Assembly (NCBI RefSeq): GCF_026196735.1
Contig: NZ_JAPHUF010000012.1
Span: 491,179 to 555,178 of the forward strand
Length of the DNA stretch: 64,000 nucleotides
From: Sulfurimonas sp.
GTDB lineage: Bacteria; Campylobacterota; Campylobacteria; Campylobacterales; Sulfurimonadaceae
Direction of reading: 5' to 3'
A model generated the notes under the pieces. It had not been told where the DNA came from. It did no database searches and saw only the letters and a program-made list of their open reading frames with translations. Below, one piece after another: positions 18,081 through 27,885 of this stretch; within the stretch, counting starts at the first letter, position 1, and every line of letters begins with the position of its first letter. The position numbers were made by a program, and so were the translations under genes.

Positions 18081-18127
18081 TATAAACCTTTGTTTTTAAA
18101 GTATGAAATGGTACTATTAACTAGCTT

Positions 18128-19522
18128 TTATCTTGTTAAGAAAAATAAAAATTCATCATCATCAAAAGATAAATCTACTTGAACACCTTTTTTATCACCA
18201 ACAACTTCTAGCAGGCTATCTACATCTTGGTAAGTTCTTGGCAGGGTAATGTCTACTTTTATATTATGTTCAGACAAAAGAGTTTTAATTTTACCGCCTA
18301 CTATGTTTACAAGTTCCGCTAAAGTGTCTAAAATGAGTTCGATATCGTCTGTTGACTCACCAATAAGAAGTTCACAAGCTTTCTTTGCGATAGTAACCGG
18401 AAAAACTAATATTACCATACCGTCTAGTTCTCCATAGTACCCAATTGAACTGGCAATTTTGCCTTTTTTAATATCTATAGTTAAATTGTGTATTTCTGCA
18501 GATTTTTTTATTGCTTTAGAGTTTGTCATCATCTCAATTGTGATAATGGCTGCATCAATAAAGCTTGGCAGTTCTTTAACGGTTTGTTTATTTAAAGCTC
18601 TTTTGTTTTTTATGTTTGCAGCACTGCTGGCACCTAATTCATTTAATAACTCTTTGTTTTTTAAAATATCATCCATCTGTTCATAAAAAAGTATTCCAGC
18701 ATCTTCAAGAGTTTCTTTAAATTCTATTTGTGTTTTTTCAAATGAGAGACCGACAAAGCATATGGTTGCATTATACTCAGCAGCCGAGCTTGAAAGCTTT
18801 GAGAAAAAGTTAAGAGCGTGAACATTCATACTGACGACTTTATATGCGTCAAAAATAAATAGTCTAAAACCGACATTTAGTGAGTTTTGATGATATAAAA
18901 GATTGAATCTTTCATTTATCTGGGCATCTAAAAAACCTGAAACCGTGTAAATAATAGCATTTCCGGTGACACGAGTAGCAACCTTGTCTCCTGTGTCTCC
19001 AAGAAATGTTGAATCAATAATATAATCATATGCATCAGTATTCTTTTTTTTACTCTCATACTCTTCTTGCGATTGTGCAACTATTGGATTGTGACCGCCA
19101 TCATGCAGCTCAATAGCCATAGTAGTTCTTTGAGATTTGTCACTGCTGTATAGTAGGATTTTTTTATTTTGATTTTTAAAACCTGTTGAAAATAGATATG
19201 CAATATCTAATGTTTTAAACAATGAAAAATTTATTTCACCTTTATAAAATTTCTTAATAGCATGATATTTTTTATCATCATAATCACAAAATCCGACTAT
19301 TGCATGATTTTTTTTGCGAATTTTATAAAAAAGTTTTACAAAAGCATCTAAGCCGTTACGATTAAAAAAGATAACTTTTTTTAATGAAACTAAAATCATG
19401 TCAGCTTTTAAGTTTTCTGCTGCCGTTACATCTTCAATATTTAAAAAAGCACTGGTAGAATTGGCATCAAGAAAGCCTTGAGGCGAGAAAACTGCTACAC
19501 CATTTTTAACTACGGCTTTCAT
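18128..19522 (-). CDS. STAS-REC-STAS-CheX multidomain signalling protein
   Basis: 464 residues. I see two STAS-like halves with the same opening pattern (NGVAVFSPQGFLDA at 7-20 and GNAIIYTVSGFLDA at 187-200), a receiver-like segment between them (about 120-180, KILLYSSDKSQ and YIIDSTFLG with Asp170), and a C-terminal CheX domain (about 305-464). CheX enzymes remove phosphate from CheY; the ExxN catalytic pair is present as ELVN (E403, N406). The domain ends exactly 62 residues after E403, as in the second CheX protein at 48544-49590. The gene overlaps the HDOD gene by 4 nt. A role in tuning chemotaxis or another phosphorelay is inference. Confidence 0.75.
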   Translation of the reverse strand: MKAVVKNGVAVFSPQGFLDANSTSAFLNIEDVTAAENLKADMILVSLKKVIFFNRNGLDAFVKLFYKIRKKNHAIVGFCDYDDKKYHAIKKFYKGEINFSLFKTLDIAYLFSTGFKNQNKKILLYSSDKSQRTTMAIELHDGGHNPIVAQSQEEYESKKKNTDAYDYIIDSTFLGDTGDKVATRVTGNAIIYTVSGFLDAQINERFNLLYHQNSLNVGFRLFIFDAYKVVSMNVHALNFFSKLSSSAAEYNATICFVGLSFEKTQIEFKETLEDAGILFYEQMDDILKNKELLNELGASSAANIKNKRALNKQTVKELPSFIDAAIITIEMMTNSKAIKKSAEIHNLTIDIKKGKIASSIGYYGELDGMVILVFPVTIAKKACELLIGESTDDIELILDTLAELVNIVGGKIKTLLSEHNIKVDITLPRTYQDVDSLLEVVGDKKGVQVDLSFDDDEFLFFLTR

Positions 19523-20316
19523 TTAATCTCCATAAGAGTTGCAAACTCATCGTATATGTCGCTGACATAATCAACTTGAAAATCAACAAAATCATTCAAT
19601 CCAGCTTCTATAAACTGCGGCTGAGATAGTTCAAAAAACAGTAAGAGATGCATCCATTTTCCTAGCTTATTTATCTCTTCATCGTCAGATGGTCTTACTC
19701 CCGATGCTGAGTGTATTATTTGTGGGATTATTTCATTCATCTCCCATTTATGAGCTATCTTCTCACAAATATCAAAAAGCCCAATACCACATAAACGGGT
19801 GAGAATGGTGTTGTAATCAAGAGCTTTTGTTGTTCTTAACAAGGTGACATCATCAATGCTTTTACAAAAAAGTGCTTCTGAGACTATGATACTTGATGGA
19901 AGCAGACTTATAGCTGCATATATATCTTTATCCTCAACTTTTAAATATGTTAATATTGCTTCCCACTTTTTTGATAATTGAGCTTGAAGTTCATAAAAAG
20001 ATGCAGCATTTAGTTTGAACAGAAGCCACTCATCTGGACTCAAAAGAGAAGTCATATAGTTGTACACTGCTTGTTGTGAAAGTGAAACACCTAGTATCCC
20101 AAATATCTGAGATATATCACTAACTTCGTTTTTAAATCCATATATAGGCTTATTAACAAGATTTTTAAGATACGATTTTAGTGCCAAATCACTCTCGGCA
20201 AGCTTCGCAGCTTTTACTAAATCTCCAATTTGCAAAAGTCCAAAAGTATCTTTTAGCGTTTTTGGCGCTGGAGGAATTTTACTTATAAAAATATCTATGT
20301 CATTTTTAGTTATCAT
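19519..20316 (-). CDS. HDOD-domain signalling protein
   Basis: 265 residues, no membrane segment. The N-terminal two thirds follow the HDOD pattern: IPPAPKTLKDTFGLLQ, LAESDLALKSYLKNLVNKP, DISQIFGILGVSLSQQAVYNY and, later, ALDYNTILTRLCGIGLFD. HDOD domains lack the HD metal site and act as non-catalytic signalling or scaffold modules. The gene overlaps the start of the STAS-CheX gene by 4 nt (ATGA type), so the two proteins probably work together. The C-terminal region is helical and unassigned. Confidence 0.75.
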   Translation of the reverse strand: MITKNDIDIFISKIPPAPKTLKDTFGLLQIGDLVKAAKLAESDLALKSYLKNLVNKPIYGFKNEVSDISQIFGILGVSLSQQAVYNYMTSLLSPDEWLLFKLNAASFYELQAQLSKKWEAILTYLKVEDKDIYAAISLLPSSIIVSEALFCKSIDDVTLLRTTKALDYNTILTRLCGIGLFDICEKIAHKWEMNEIIPQIIHSASGVRPSDDEEINKLGKWMHLLLFFELSQPQFIEAGLNDFVDFQVDYVSDIYDEFATLMEIK

Positions 20317-20437
20317 GTTTTCACAATTCAGTATATTACTTTTTTTTCATTCTACCGACATATGCATAAAAAGTATATAAAAAGCACAAGAAGTTTATTT
20401 ATAGTAAGTATTAAGCAGAAGTTTTGTTTGGGCTTGA

Positions 20438-20443
20438 TATAAT
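20438..20443 (+). promoter_or_regulatory. Predicted extended -10 element for rpmB
   Basis: GGGCTTGATATAATTCGC contains TATAAT with a TTGA just before it, 35 nt upstream of the rpmB ATG. Confidence 0.6.
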
Positions 20444-20477
20444 TCGCAACTTTAAAACCTAAAATAAGGAATTTGAT

Positions 20478-20666
20478 ATGGCAAGAAGATGTGCTATAAG
20501 TGGCAAAGGCCCAATGAGCGGAAACAATGTTTCTCACGCTAAAAATAGAACAAAACGTCGTTTTTTATTAAATCTTAGAACAGTACGCATTACTCTAGAT
20601 GACGGTACTACTCAAAAGATTAAAATATCTGCAAGAGAATTACGCACACTTAAGAAAAATTCTTAA
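20478..20666 (+). CDS. rpmB: 50S ribosomal protein L28
   Basis: 62 residues, basic. [20 protein letters not shown] is the characteristic L28 start, followed by [12 protein letters not shown] and a basic end. The upstream AAGGAA is a good ribosome-binding site. A short palindrome covers its stop codon. The K+ channel gene begins 18 nt later, the same pairing I recall from H. pylori. Confidence 0.98.
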   Translation: MARRCAISGKGPMSGNNVSHAKNRTKRRFLLNLRTVRITLDDGTTQKIKISARELRTLKKNS

Positions 20667-20667
20667 G
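20649..20667 (+). repeat. Short perfect palindrome over the rpmB stop codon
   Basis: CTTAAGAA and TTCTTAAG are perfect 8-bp arms with an AAA loop, ending at the rpmB stop. No T-tract follows, so it is at most a weak attenuator or an mRNA-stabilising stem between rpmB and the channel gene. Confidence 0.4.
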
Positions 20668-20684
20668 AGAAATAGGAAATTAGC

Positions 20685-21815
20685 TTGAGTCTCTTAAGCA
20701 AAATTCGAATATTTCTACACTGGGAGTCCGCTCCCAAACCTGATGTAAAGCTTCTTCCTGAAGTTTACCCTCACCTCAAAGCATTTCGTTTACCTCTAAT
20801 TTTAACAGTCATAACTATGTTACTTGGAACTACAGGTTATATACTTATAGAAAACGCAACATTAATGGATGCAATATACCAAACAGGAATCACATTCACT
20901 ACGGTTGGTTTTGGAGAGGTTATTCCGATCTCAAATGCAGGAAGAATCTTTACAATAACACTCATTATTGCTGGTTTTGCTATCTTTACGAGTGCCATAA
21001 GTATAGTGGTGGCAGAATTAAATAGAGGAAATATATTTGCCATTTTAAAGGAGCGAAGTATGTTATATAGTATAGCTAGACTCAAGAAACACTTTGTCAT
21101 TTGTTATCATAATGATTATACTCTCGAAGTTACAAAACAGTTAAGAAAAAATCATATCCCTTTTGTCGTTATTGACCCCAGAGAAGAGATTCATCAATGG
21201 GCTATAGAACACAACTACCCAACATATTTAAAAGCAGAACCACATACTGAATTAAGTATGTTAAAAGCTCATCTTGCATCTGCTAAAGGTATTATTACAC
21301 TATCTAATTCTATTAGTGATAATATCGCATTAATCGCCTCAGTAAGACTTTTTGAAAAAGAGCACTTTTTACCAAGACCATATTATATTATCTCATCAGC
21401 AGAGAGTGTTAGTGATGTTGATAAACTGAAAAAATTAGGAGCTGACACAGTTGTTTCGCCTACAAAATTAACTGCTCAAAGAGTTAGTGCTATGGCTTCT
21501 CGTCCGGATATGGAAAACCTTCTTGAAGAATTTTTATATAAAAGTGACAACCCTCTTGATATGGAAGAAGTTGAAGTTCCAAAATACAGCTGGGCAGTTC
21601 TTAAAAAATTAAAAGAGACACATATACGCCAAATTACAAATACTTCAGTTATCGGTATCACAAAAAAAGATGGTGACTTTTCGGCTATGCCAAAGGGCGA
21701 TGTATTGATTACAAGTGAGTGTAAACTGCTGATCATTGGAACTCAAAAAGATATCACCGTAACTAAAGAGTTATTAAGAAAAAGAGATAAGCCTAAGGAA
21801 CTGAAATTTGTATAA
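20685..21815 (+). CDS. Two-helix potassium channel with a cytosolic TrkA-type regulatory domain
   Basis: 376 residues. Two membrane helices (about 36-55 and 88-110) flank a pore loop with the filter TTVGFGE at 72-78; Phe replaces the common Tyr. The cytosolic part has a TrkA-N nucleotide-binding fold ([27 protein letters not shown]) and a TrkA-C-like end (about 300-370, [17 protein letters not shown]). This is the MthK/KchA channel arrangement: ligand binding to the ring opens the pore. The TTG start is supported by AGGAAAT upstream. It lies between rpmB and argJ, overlapping the latter by 8 nt. Confidence 0.88.
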   Translation: MSLLSKIRIFLHWESAPKPDVKLLPEVYPHLKAFRLPLILTVITMLLGTTGYILIENATLMDAIYQTGITFTTVGFGEVIPISNAGRIFTITLIIAGFAIFTSAISIVVAELNRGNIFAILKERSMLYSIARLKKHFVICYHNDYTLEVTKQLRKNHIPFVVIDPREEIHQWAIEHNYPTYLKAEPHTELSMLKAHLASAKGIITLSNSISDNIALIASVRLFEKEHFLPRPYYIISSAESVSDVDKLKKLGADTVVSPTKLTAQRVSAMASRPDMENLLEEFLYKSDNPLDMEEVEVPKYSWAVLKKLKETHIRQITNTSVIGITKKDGDFSAMPKGDVLITSECKLLIIGTQKDITVTKELLRKRDKPKELKFV

Positions 21816-22983
21816 TATAATTTATTCACAGAATGGAGTCTGTGCAAGTGATGGTTTTTTTGCCGATGGCGTGAGCGCTGGACTTAAAAAAGACGGTGCA
21901 AAAGATATGGCTTTTATATATAGTGATAGTGAATGTGAAGTGGCTTCAGTCTTTACAACAAACAAAATGTTTGCGGCACCTATAAAACATTTTCAATCAA
22001 TGGGTTCGTTTAAAACAAACTTCATACTTATTAACTCTAAAAATGCTAATGCAATGACCGGTAAAGCAGGTATTGAAGATATAAATGAAGTTCTTCGTAC
22101 ATGTAAAGATGTAATCAACCCGATTATGAGTTCAACAGGTGTAATCGGAGTTAGATTGCCAAAAGAGAAAATCATTGAAGGTGCTAAGCTTTTTGATTAT
22201 TCTAAAAGAGACTCATCTTCTGCTTCAAAAGCTATAATGACTACAGATACATTTGCCAAAGAGATAGCATTTAAAGTTAAGCTGGATGATGGCAGCAGTT
22301 TTAACATTGGTGCAATAGCAAAAGGTGCGGGTATGATAAACCCTGCAATGGCAACAATGTTGTGTTTTATTACAACTGATGCTGCTGTACCTAAAAATGA
22401 GATGCAAGAAGCGTTAGATGAAGTGACCAAGACAACTTTTAATGCGATAAGTGTTGATGGGGATACTTCAACCAATGATACCGTTTTGCTTTTAGCTAAC
22501 AAGAAAAGCGAAGCCTATGACAAAGAGGCTTTTAAAGAGGCTCTGTTTAAAGTTATGCACTTTTTAGCCCTAGAGATGGTTAGAGACGGCGAAGGCGCTA
22601 CAAAGCTTGTTACATACAAGGTTACAGGTGCAAAAGATGACAGGGAAGCTGAAGTAGTAGCAAAAGCACTTTCAGATTCTCTTCTTGTAAAGACTGCACT
22701 TTTTGGTGAAGACCCAAATTGGGGAAGAATAGCTTCAACAGTTGGAGCAAGCGGTGTGGAGTGCAGCGAAGAGACTCTCAAGATATCTTTTGATAATTTA
22801 TGTGTTTATGATAGAGGAAAACTTTACTTTGACGAAGAGATGGAAAAAAAATGTGCAATTGTTATGCAGCATAAAAAATTCACTATCTCTTGCGACTTAG
22901 GTATCGGCGAGGGAAGTTTTAAAGCATATGGATGTGACCTTGGTTATGAGTATGTTAAAATAAATGCGGATTATAGGACATAA
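21808..22983 (+). CDS. argJ: Bifunctional glutamate N-acetyltransferase / ornithine acetyltransferase
   Basis: 391 residues. ArgJ moves acetyl from N-acetylornithine to glutamate in the cyclic arginine pathway. The self-cleavage region [20 protein letters not shown] carries the nucleophilic Thr in ATML, so the precursor should split into alpha and beta chains there. Other landmarks are [41 protein letters not shown] and [18 protein letters not shown]. The start is TTG inside the end of the channel gene (8-nt overlap), with translation probably coupled. Confidence 0.95.
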   Translation: MYNIIYSQNGVCASDGFFADGVSAGLKKDGAKDMAFIYSDSECEVASVFTTNKMFAAPIKHFQSMGSFKTNFILINSKNANAMTGKAGIEDINEVLRTCKDVINPIMSSTGVIGVRLPKEKIIEGAKLFDYSKRDSSSASKAIMTTDTFAKEIAFKVKLDDGSSFNIGAIAKGAGMINPAMATMLCFITTDAAVPKNEMQEALDEVTKTTFNAISVDGDTSTNDTVLLLANKKSEAYDKEAFKEALFKVMHFLALEMVRDGEGATKLVTYKVTGAKDDREAEVVAKALSDSLLVKTALFGEDPNWGRIASTVGASGVECSEETLKISFDNLCVYDRGKLYFDEEMEKKCAIVMQHKKFTISCDLGIGEGSFKAYGCDLGYEYVKINADYRT

Positions 22984-22989
22984 TCTGCT

Positions 22990-23601
22990 TTAATTTAGTT
23001 TTGGAAGATGCCACTTTTTTTTATAGGCTATAAGTCTCAGTGCAATACAAAATAATGCAATAGAGATTATGGTAAATTCATTTAACATGTCGAATAGTTC
23101 AACAACTGCTAAGAGCAGAGCAACTATAACTGCTATAGAACCGTAAAAATCACTTACTAGAACTGTTGGAACTTCATTTATCATAATATCTCTGGTAACA
23201 CCACCGCCAACTGCTGTAATAAAACTCAGAATTATTATCCCAAAGAAGTTGTACTCAGCATTTATTGCCAAAAGAGCACCTGTAATACTAAATGCAACCA
23301 AACCAATAGTGTCACTCACTACAAATATCCATTTCTTTTCAATAGAAGTATTGTTATATAGTTTAAACATGTAGGCAATAAAAATTGTAAAAATCAGTGT
23401 GATAGCTGGATATAGTGAGGTAAATGCAAATGGAGCAGAGCTTAATATAGCATCTCTGATTATCCCGCCACCTAAAGCTGTAAGGGCTGAGGCTATAACT
23501 ATTCCTAAAATATCAAGGTTGTTTTTTATAGCAATTAAAAAACCACTTATTCCAAAAGCTATGATTCCAATAATGTCTGCAAATATAAAGTAATCAGGCA
23601 A
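22990..23601 (-). CDS. UPF0126 / TRIC-like inner-membrane protein
   Basis: 203 residues, about seven membrane helices in two similar halves. Each half has the family repeat (GIIAFGISGFLIAIKN with LTALGGGIIRDAIL, then GLVAFSITGALLAIN with ITAVGGGVTRDIMI). Prokaryotic TRIC-type proteins are proposed monovalent-cation channels, and the YicG branch has been linked to glycine uptake; which applies here cannot be told. The start is TTG, 4 nt after the stop of the gamma-carbonic-anhydrase-like gene, so it belongs to that transcript. Confidence 0.85.
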   Translation of the reverse strand: MPDYFIFADIIGIIAFGISGFLIAIKNNLDILGIVIASALTALGGGIIRDAILSSAPFAFTSLYPAITLIFTIFIAYMFKLYNNTSIEKKWIFVVSDTIGLVAFSITGALLAINAEYNFFGIIILSFITAVGGGVTRDIMINEVPTVLVSDFYGSIAVIVALLLAVVELFDMLNEFTIISIALFCIALRLIAYKKKWHLPKLN

Positions 23602-23607
23602 AGGTTT

Positions 23608-24135
23608 TTACTCTTGGTAGTGAGACTTAAATTCTACATATCTTGATGCAGAAGCGTATAGCTCTTCAACCTCTTCATCATTCAGCTCTCTTACAACTTT
23701 AGCAGGACTTCCCATGATAAGTGAGCGGGGTGGGAATTTTTTGTTTTTTGTTACAAGCGAGCCTGCACCGACAATAGACTCTTTACCAATCACAACACCG
23801 TCAAGTATTGTTGCACTCATGCCAATGAGACAGGCATCTTGTATTGTACAGCCGTGAAGCATTACTTTGTGTCCAACTGTTACATCATCGCCAATGATAG
23901 TCGGGTGCCCATCACTCATATCAGCTTTTTTATGATGAGTTACATGTATCATACTTCCATCTTGTATACTTGTGCGAGAGCCGATTTTGATAAAGTGAAC
24001 ATCTGCTCTTATGGCGACTTGAAACCATACAGAACTATCTTCGCCAATTTCGCAACGACCTATCACATCCGCAGATGGCGCTATCCAAGTTCTTTTTCCT
24101 ATATTGGGTGAAAAATCTTTAAAATCGATAATCAT
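23608..24135 (-). CDS. Gamma-carbonic-anhydrase-family hexapeptide-repeat protein
   Basis: 175 residues forming a left-handed beta-helix (hexapeptide repeats through about 15-145: IGEDSSVWFQVAIRADV, IGSRTSIQDGSMIHV, IGDDVTVGHKVMLHG, IGMSATILDGVVIG) and a C-terminal helix. Candidate zinc ligands are the His of MIHVTHHKK and of TVGHKVMLHG. It resembles the YrdA/PaaY branch; whether it hydrates CO2 or only binds metal cannot be judged. It lies 2 nt after ppk1 and before the UPF0126 gene. Confidence 0.88.
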   Translation of the reverse strand: MIIDFKDFSPNIGKRTWIAPSADVIGRCEIGEDSSVWFQVAIRADVHFIKIGSRTSIQDGSMIHVTHHKKADMSDGHPTIIGDDVTVGHKVMLHGCTIQDACLIGMSATILDGVVIGKESIVGAGSLVTKNKKFPPRSLIMGSPAKVVRELNDEEVEELYASASRYVEFKSHYQE

Positions 24136-24137
24136 AG

Positions 24138-26234
24138 TTAACTCTCGATAAAAAGACGGGTAGCCAGTTGTTCAACAGAGTTAGCTGTCTCTTTTTTTGT
24201 AGCTCTTGAGATTCTATTAACATGATCTTCTAAAAGTTTATGGTTATTAATAGTTTTAACTCCATCATTTTTGACTTTTATATATGAGCCATCGCTTTGA
24301 AGCTCATGAGCTAAAGAGTTGTCAGAACATTGAAGTTTAAGAATCTGAATAATTTTATCTTTAGCTTTTTCATCTTTTATGGCAGTTAAGAGCTCTATTC
24401 GTCTAAGTAAATTTCTTGGCATCCAATCAGCAGAAGAGATATATACTTGAGCTTCGTCATTTTTAAAGTAGAATGTTCTTGGGTGTTCAAGGTACTTGCC
24501 TAAAATAGAAATTACTCTGATGTTTTCACTTACACCTTCTATGCCTGGTTTTAAGCAGCATATTCCTCGAACAATAAGGTCGATTTTTACACCAGCTTGA
24601 CTTGCTTTGTATAAGGCACGGATAACATCCTCATCAACAAGAGAATTTAATTTTACAATTATCTGTCCTTTAGTGCCTTTTCTCATCTCGTTTTGGATTA
24701 GCGAAAGTATCTTCGGTTTAATCTGTGAAGGTGACATGTAAAGCTCTTCAAGTTTACCTTTTTTACTAAAACCGGTTAAAAAGTGAAAAAATCTAGTCAT
24801 ATCATTAGTGATCTCATCTTTTGATGTCATATAACTCATATCTGTGTATATTTTTGATGTTGCAGGGTTGTAATTACCGGTACCAAGATGAGCATACTGT
24901 TTAAGTTTTCCATTTTTTCGTCTAGTTACTAAAGTTGCTTTTGCATGAACTTTAAAACCTTTTATTCCGTAAATAACATGTGCTCCCGCTTTTTCGAGTG
25001 CTTTTGCCCAGATAAGGTTGTTCTCTTCATCAAATCTGGCTTTTAACTCAACCATTACAGTAACCTGTTTTCCAGATTCACTAGCAGCCATAAGTGCTTG
25101 AACTATCGGAGAGTTAGTACCTGAACGATAAAGTGTCATTTTGATGGAAACTACATCAGGATCTTTTGAAGCATCCTGTATAAATTTTACAATAGGATCA
25201 AAACTCTCATATGGATGGTAGAGTAAAACATCCTGCTTCTCTAAAGTTAGAAAAATGTTTTCATTACTATCGAGTGGAGGCAGAGTTTTTGGCTTAAATG
25301 GTGTTGCTAAAAGGTGAGCAAAATTTTTGTTTGAGACTATCTGCCATAGACTGGAAAGATTTAAAAATATATGAAATTTATAGATATCATCCTGATAAAC
25401 ATTCGTGTGGCGGTTAAAGAAGTTGATAATCTCCTCATCACCGTTAATGCCAACTTCCAATCTTACCATTGCACCTTTTCTGCGAAGCTTTAATCCCTCT
25501 TCAAGAATTTCCATAAAGTCGTCAGCTTCTTCCTCTTCTATCTCTATATCAGCGTTTCTTGTAACTCTAAAAGATGCATACTTGATAAGAGTATAACCAG
25601 GAAATAGCTCTTCGACATGTTGAGCAACAATACTCTCAACAGGAACATAAACACCGTTGTTAAGCTCTACAAACCTATCCAAAACTCTTGGAATACGGAT
25701 AAATCCAAATCTTTCTATTGCAGGGTTGTCACTATCACTTAGTTTTACAATAAGACCAAAACTTAGATTGTTGAGGTGTGGAAATGGGTGAGTCGCATCT
25801 ACTGCAATAGGAATGATTACCGGATATATGTTTTCATTGAAAAATCTTTTGAGTTGATTTTTCTCATGAGGAGTTACATTGTTGAATGACTTTATGCTTA
25901 TGCCTTCAACTTCAAGCTTTTTTAGTATTCCACCCATACAGTGTTCAACTACTTGCTGTTCTTGGTGAAGATATTTTCTTATTTCACGAAGCTGTTGAAG
26001 AGGTGTAAGTTTGTCCGCGCTTGAGACGATGATACCGGCTGCAAAAAGCTTTTTAAGCCCTGCTACTCTTATCATATAAAACTCATCAAGATTTGTTCCA
26101 TAAATAGCTAAATATTTCAGGCGTTCCAAAAGAGGTAAGGATTCATCTTGAGCCAGTTTTAAAACTCTGGTATTGAATTGCAACCACGACAGTTCTCGGT
26201 TATTATAAAAGTCTGGATTTTTAAGATTTAACAT
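24138..26234 (-). CDS. ppk1: Polyphosphate kinase 1
   Basis: 698 residues, normal length. PPK1 makes long-chain polyphosphate from ATP. The N-terminal domain begins FYNNRELSWLQFNTRVL. The catalytic core has SIKMTLYRSGTNSPIV, the first phospholipase-D-like motif with the autophosphorylated His in GFKVHAKATLV, followed by YAHLGTGNYNPATSKIYTD, and the second in SADWMPRNLLRRIELL. It probably leads the transcript with the carbonic-anhydrase-like and UPF0126 genes. Confidence 0.96.
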   Translation of the reverse strand: MLNLKNPDFYNNRELSWLQFNTRVLKLAQDESLPLLERLKYLAIYGTNLDEFYMIRVAGLKKLFAAGIIVSSADKLTPLQQLREIRKYLHQEQQVVEHCMGGILKKLEVEGISIKSFNNVTPHEKNQLKRFFNENIYPVIIPIAVDATHPFPHLNNLSFGLIVKLSDSDNPAIERFGFIRIPRVLDRFVELNNGVYVPVESIVAQHVEELFPGYTLIKYASFRVTRNADIEIEEEEADDFMEILEEGLKLRRKGAMVRLEVGINGDEEIINFFNRHTNVYQDDIYKFHIFLNLSSLWQIVSNKNFAHLLATPFKPKTLPPLDSNENIFLTLEKQDVLLYHPYESFDPIVKFIQDASKDPDVVSIKMTLYRSGTNSPIVQALMAASESGKQVTVMVELKARFDEENNLIWAKALEKAGAHVIYGIKGFKVHAKATLVTRRKNGKLKQYAHLGTGNYNPATSKIYTDMSYMTSKDEITNDMTRFFHFLTGFSKKGKLEELYMSPSQIKPKILSLIQNEMRKGTKGQIIVKLNSLVDEDVIRALYKASQAGVKIDLIVRGICCLKPGIEGVSENIRVISILGKYLEHPRTFYFKNDEAQVYISSADWMPRNLLRRIELLTAIKDEKAKDKIIQILKLQCSDNSLAHELQSDGSYIKVKNDGVKTINNHKLLEDHVNRISRATKKETANSVEQLATRLFIES

Positions 26235-26297
26235 GAAATAGCCTATAGTGTTATATATTTTAATGGCTATTATAGCTAAAAGCTTGTTACAAGTGTA

Positions 26298-27536
26298 TTA
26301 CTTGATAATTCCAGTACCTTTGTAGTTTGCAGAGTGATATATGGTAACACCGTTTTTACGGGCATAAAACCGCATAAGCAGTTTTTGTAAAGTCGGCTCT
26401 ATAGATGGAGAAAACCAGGCATTATTACTTATTGCAATCACAAAATCAACATCTCCTTCATATATCTCTTGACATGTCGCTTCGTAGCAGATTGCATTTC
26501 TAAACTTGACACCTTTAATTATAAAATCTGTAGGCTCTGTTGCTGTTTTAAAGTCAGAAGCACCCGCAAAAAAAGTATCGTTTACAAATTTTTTAATAAA
26601 TTTAGGAAGAGGAATATACTCACCAAATGGAACCAGCACTAATTTTTTTGCTACTTGTAAATTGCCGTTTGTAAACATATAGGTTACATTGTAGTGTTGA
26701 TTGTCTTCATTTAAAAGTGAGCCTGCAATTATAGTAATATCTTTAGAGAGCAACAAGAGTTTTTGTACGAGTTTTGGAGCTTGATTCATAAATAGAGGAA
26801 AAACGGATTCGGGTAAAACAACTACATCATAATTGTTTTTTATTGCATCTTTTATCTCTCTTTGTGCCATCTTTATAGTTGGTGCTAAAGTCTCTCTCTT
26901 CCATTTTACATCTTGTGTTATGTCAGTAGAAACCAGTTTAATTTTAAGCGGTGCGTCTTTTTGAATTTGTGGATTAAAATTAAGAGCCGCCAAAATCAAT
27001 AGCAGAGGTGTGTATTTATACTTGTTTTTTATATAGTTTGGAAGAGATAAAGCTATCAAAACAACTATAAGCTGGTACTTTAAAACACCTATATAGCTAT
27101 CTACAAATACTAACTCGATTTGCATCCAGTTCCAATCAGCCGGCTCAAAAAAACTAAGTGCGAAAAGTAAAATGGCTCTTATATAAACTTTGTTTGTTAA
27201 AGCCAGTATGCCAAAAAAGAGCATATATATAAACGCAAAGATGAGCGTAATTACAGGAGTTAGATACCCAACACCATTATACTCGAAGCTGTATCCAATC
27301 CAGTAAAACCAAAGTAGTCCTATGAAAAAACCGGCAATCAAAACAGCTCTTTTTGACATGTATAAAAGCAGCGCCAAAGAGATGATTCCAAAAAGAGTGT
27401 TTAAGAGTTTTAGTGTGATACCAAAGTGCTCTAAGTATATAAACGCACTAAACAAAAGTGCAGTGATGATTCCGCCTATTAAATCAATTGTTAGAGGCTT
27501 TTGTGATTCTTGAAGTTTTTTTATTTTTTTCAACAT
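26298..27536 (-). CDS. lnt: Apolipoprotein N-acyltransferase
   Basis: 412 residues, shorter than the E. coli enzyme (512). Several membrane helices occupy about 16-195, followed by a periplasmic nitrilase domain. The catalytic triad is visible: Glu in VVVLPESVFPLF, Lys in KKLVLVPFGEYIPLP and Cys in NAICYEATCQEI. It adds the third acyl chain to lipoproteins in the inner membrane. It diverges from yajC, which is also the neighbour I recall in C. jejuni. The C-terminal membrane helix of longer homologues appears missing. Confidence 0.92.
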   Translation of the reverse strand: MLKKIKKLQESQKPLTIDLIGGIITALLFSAFIYLEHFGITLKLLNTLFGIISLALLLYMSKRAVLIAGFFIGLLWFYWIGYSFEYNGVGYLTPVITLIFAFIYMLFFGILALTNKVYIRAILLFALSFFEPADWNWMQIELVFVDSYIGVLKYQLIVVLIALSLPNYIKNKYKYTPLLLILAALNFNPQIQKDAPLKIKLVSTDITQDVKWKRETLAPTIKMAQREIKDAIKNNYDVVVLPESVFPLFMNQAPKLVQKLLLLSKDITIIAGSLLNEDNQHYNVTYMFTNGNLQVAKKLVLVPFGEYIPLPKFIKKFVNDTFFAGASDFKTATEPTDFIIKGVKFRNAICYEATCQEIYEGDVDFVIAISNNAWFSPSIEPTLQKLLMRFYARKNGVTIYHSANYKGTGIIK

Positions 27537-27570
27537 ATGAAATTATACACATATTCAGTCTTTTATTAAT

Positions 27571-27587
27571 ATACTTTTTGTATAATC
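27571..27587 (+). promoter_or_regulatory. Predicted promoter of yajC-secD-secF
   Basis: ATACTTTTTGTATAATC contains TATAAT (27581-27586) with an extended TG and a T-run upstream, 32 nt before yajC. The identical 17 bases recur at 30791-30807. Confidence 0.65.
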
Positions 27588-27618
27588 GCCACAATTAATT
27601 CAAAGGAAACCCCAAATC

Positions 27619-27885
27619 ATGGAAATCATAAGTCAACTTTTACCGTTCGTATTCTTAATCGCAATAATGTATTTTGTAATTATTCGTCCTCAACAAAAAG
27701 AGGCAAAAAGCAGAAGAGAGATGATAGAAGCTCTTAAAAAAGGTGACAAAGTAGTAACTGCCGGCGGCATGATAGTTGTTGTATATAAAGTAGAAGAAGA
27801 ATTTTTAAGCGTAAAAATAAATGATGATACAATAATAAAAATCACTAAAGAAGCTGTTACAAGAAAGTATGAGGATGAAGCTTAA
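27619..27885 (+). CDS. yajC: Preprotein translocase subunit YajC
   Basis: 88 residues with one N-terminal membrane helix (about 5-22) followed by the family signature VIIRPQQKEAKSRREMIEAL and KGDKVVTAGGM. YajC joins SecDF in the holotranslocon at the inner membrane. It overlaps the secD start by 17 nt. An AAGGAA ribosome site lies upstream. Confidence 0.96.
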   Translation: MEIISQLLPFVFLIAIMYFVIIRPQQKEAKSRREMIEALKKGDKVVTAGGMIVVVYKVEEEFLSVKINDDTIIKITKEAVTRKYEDEA

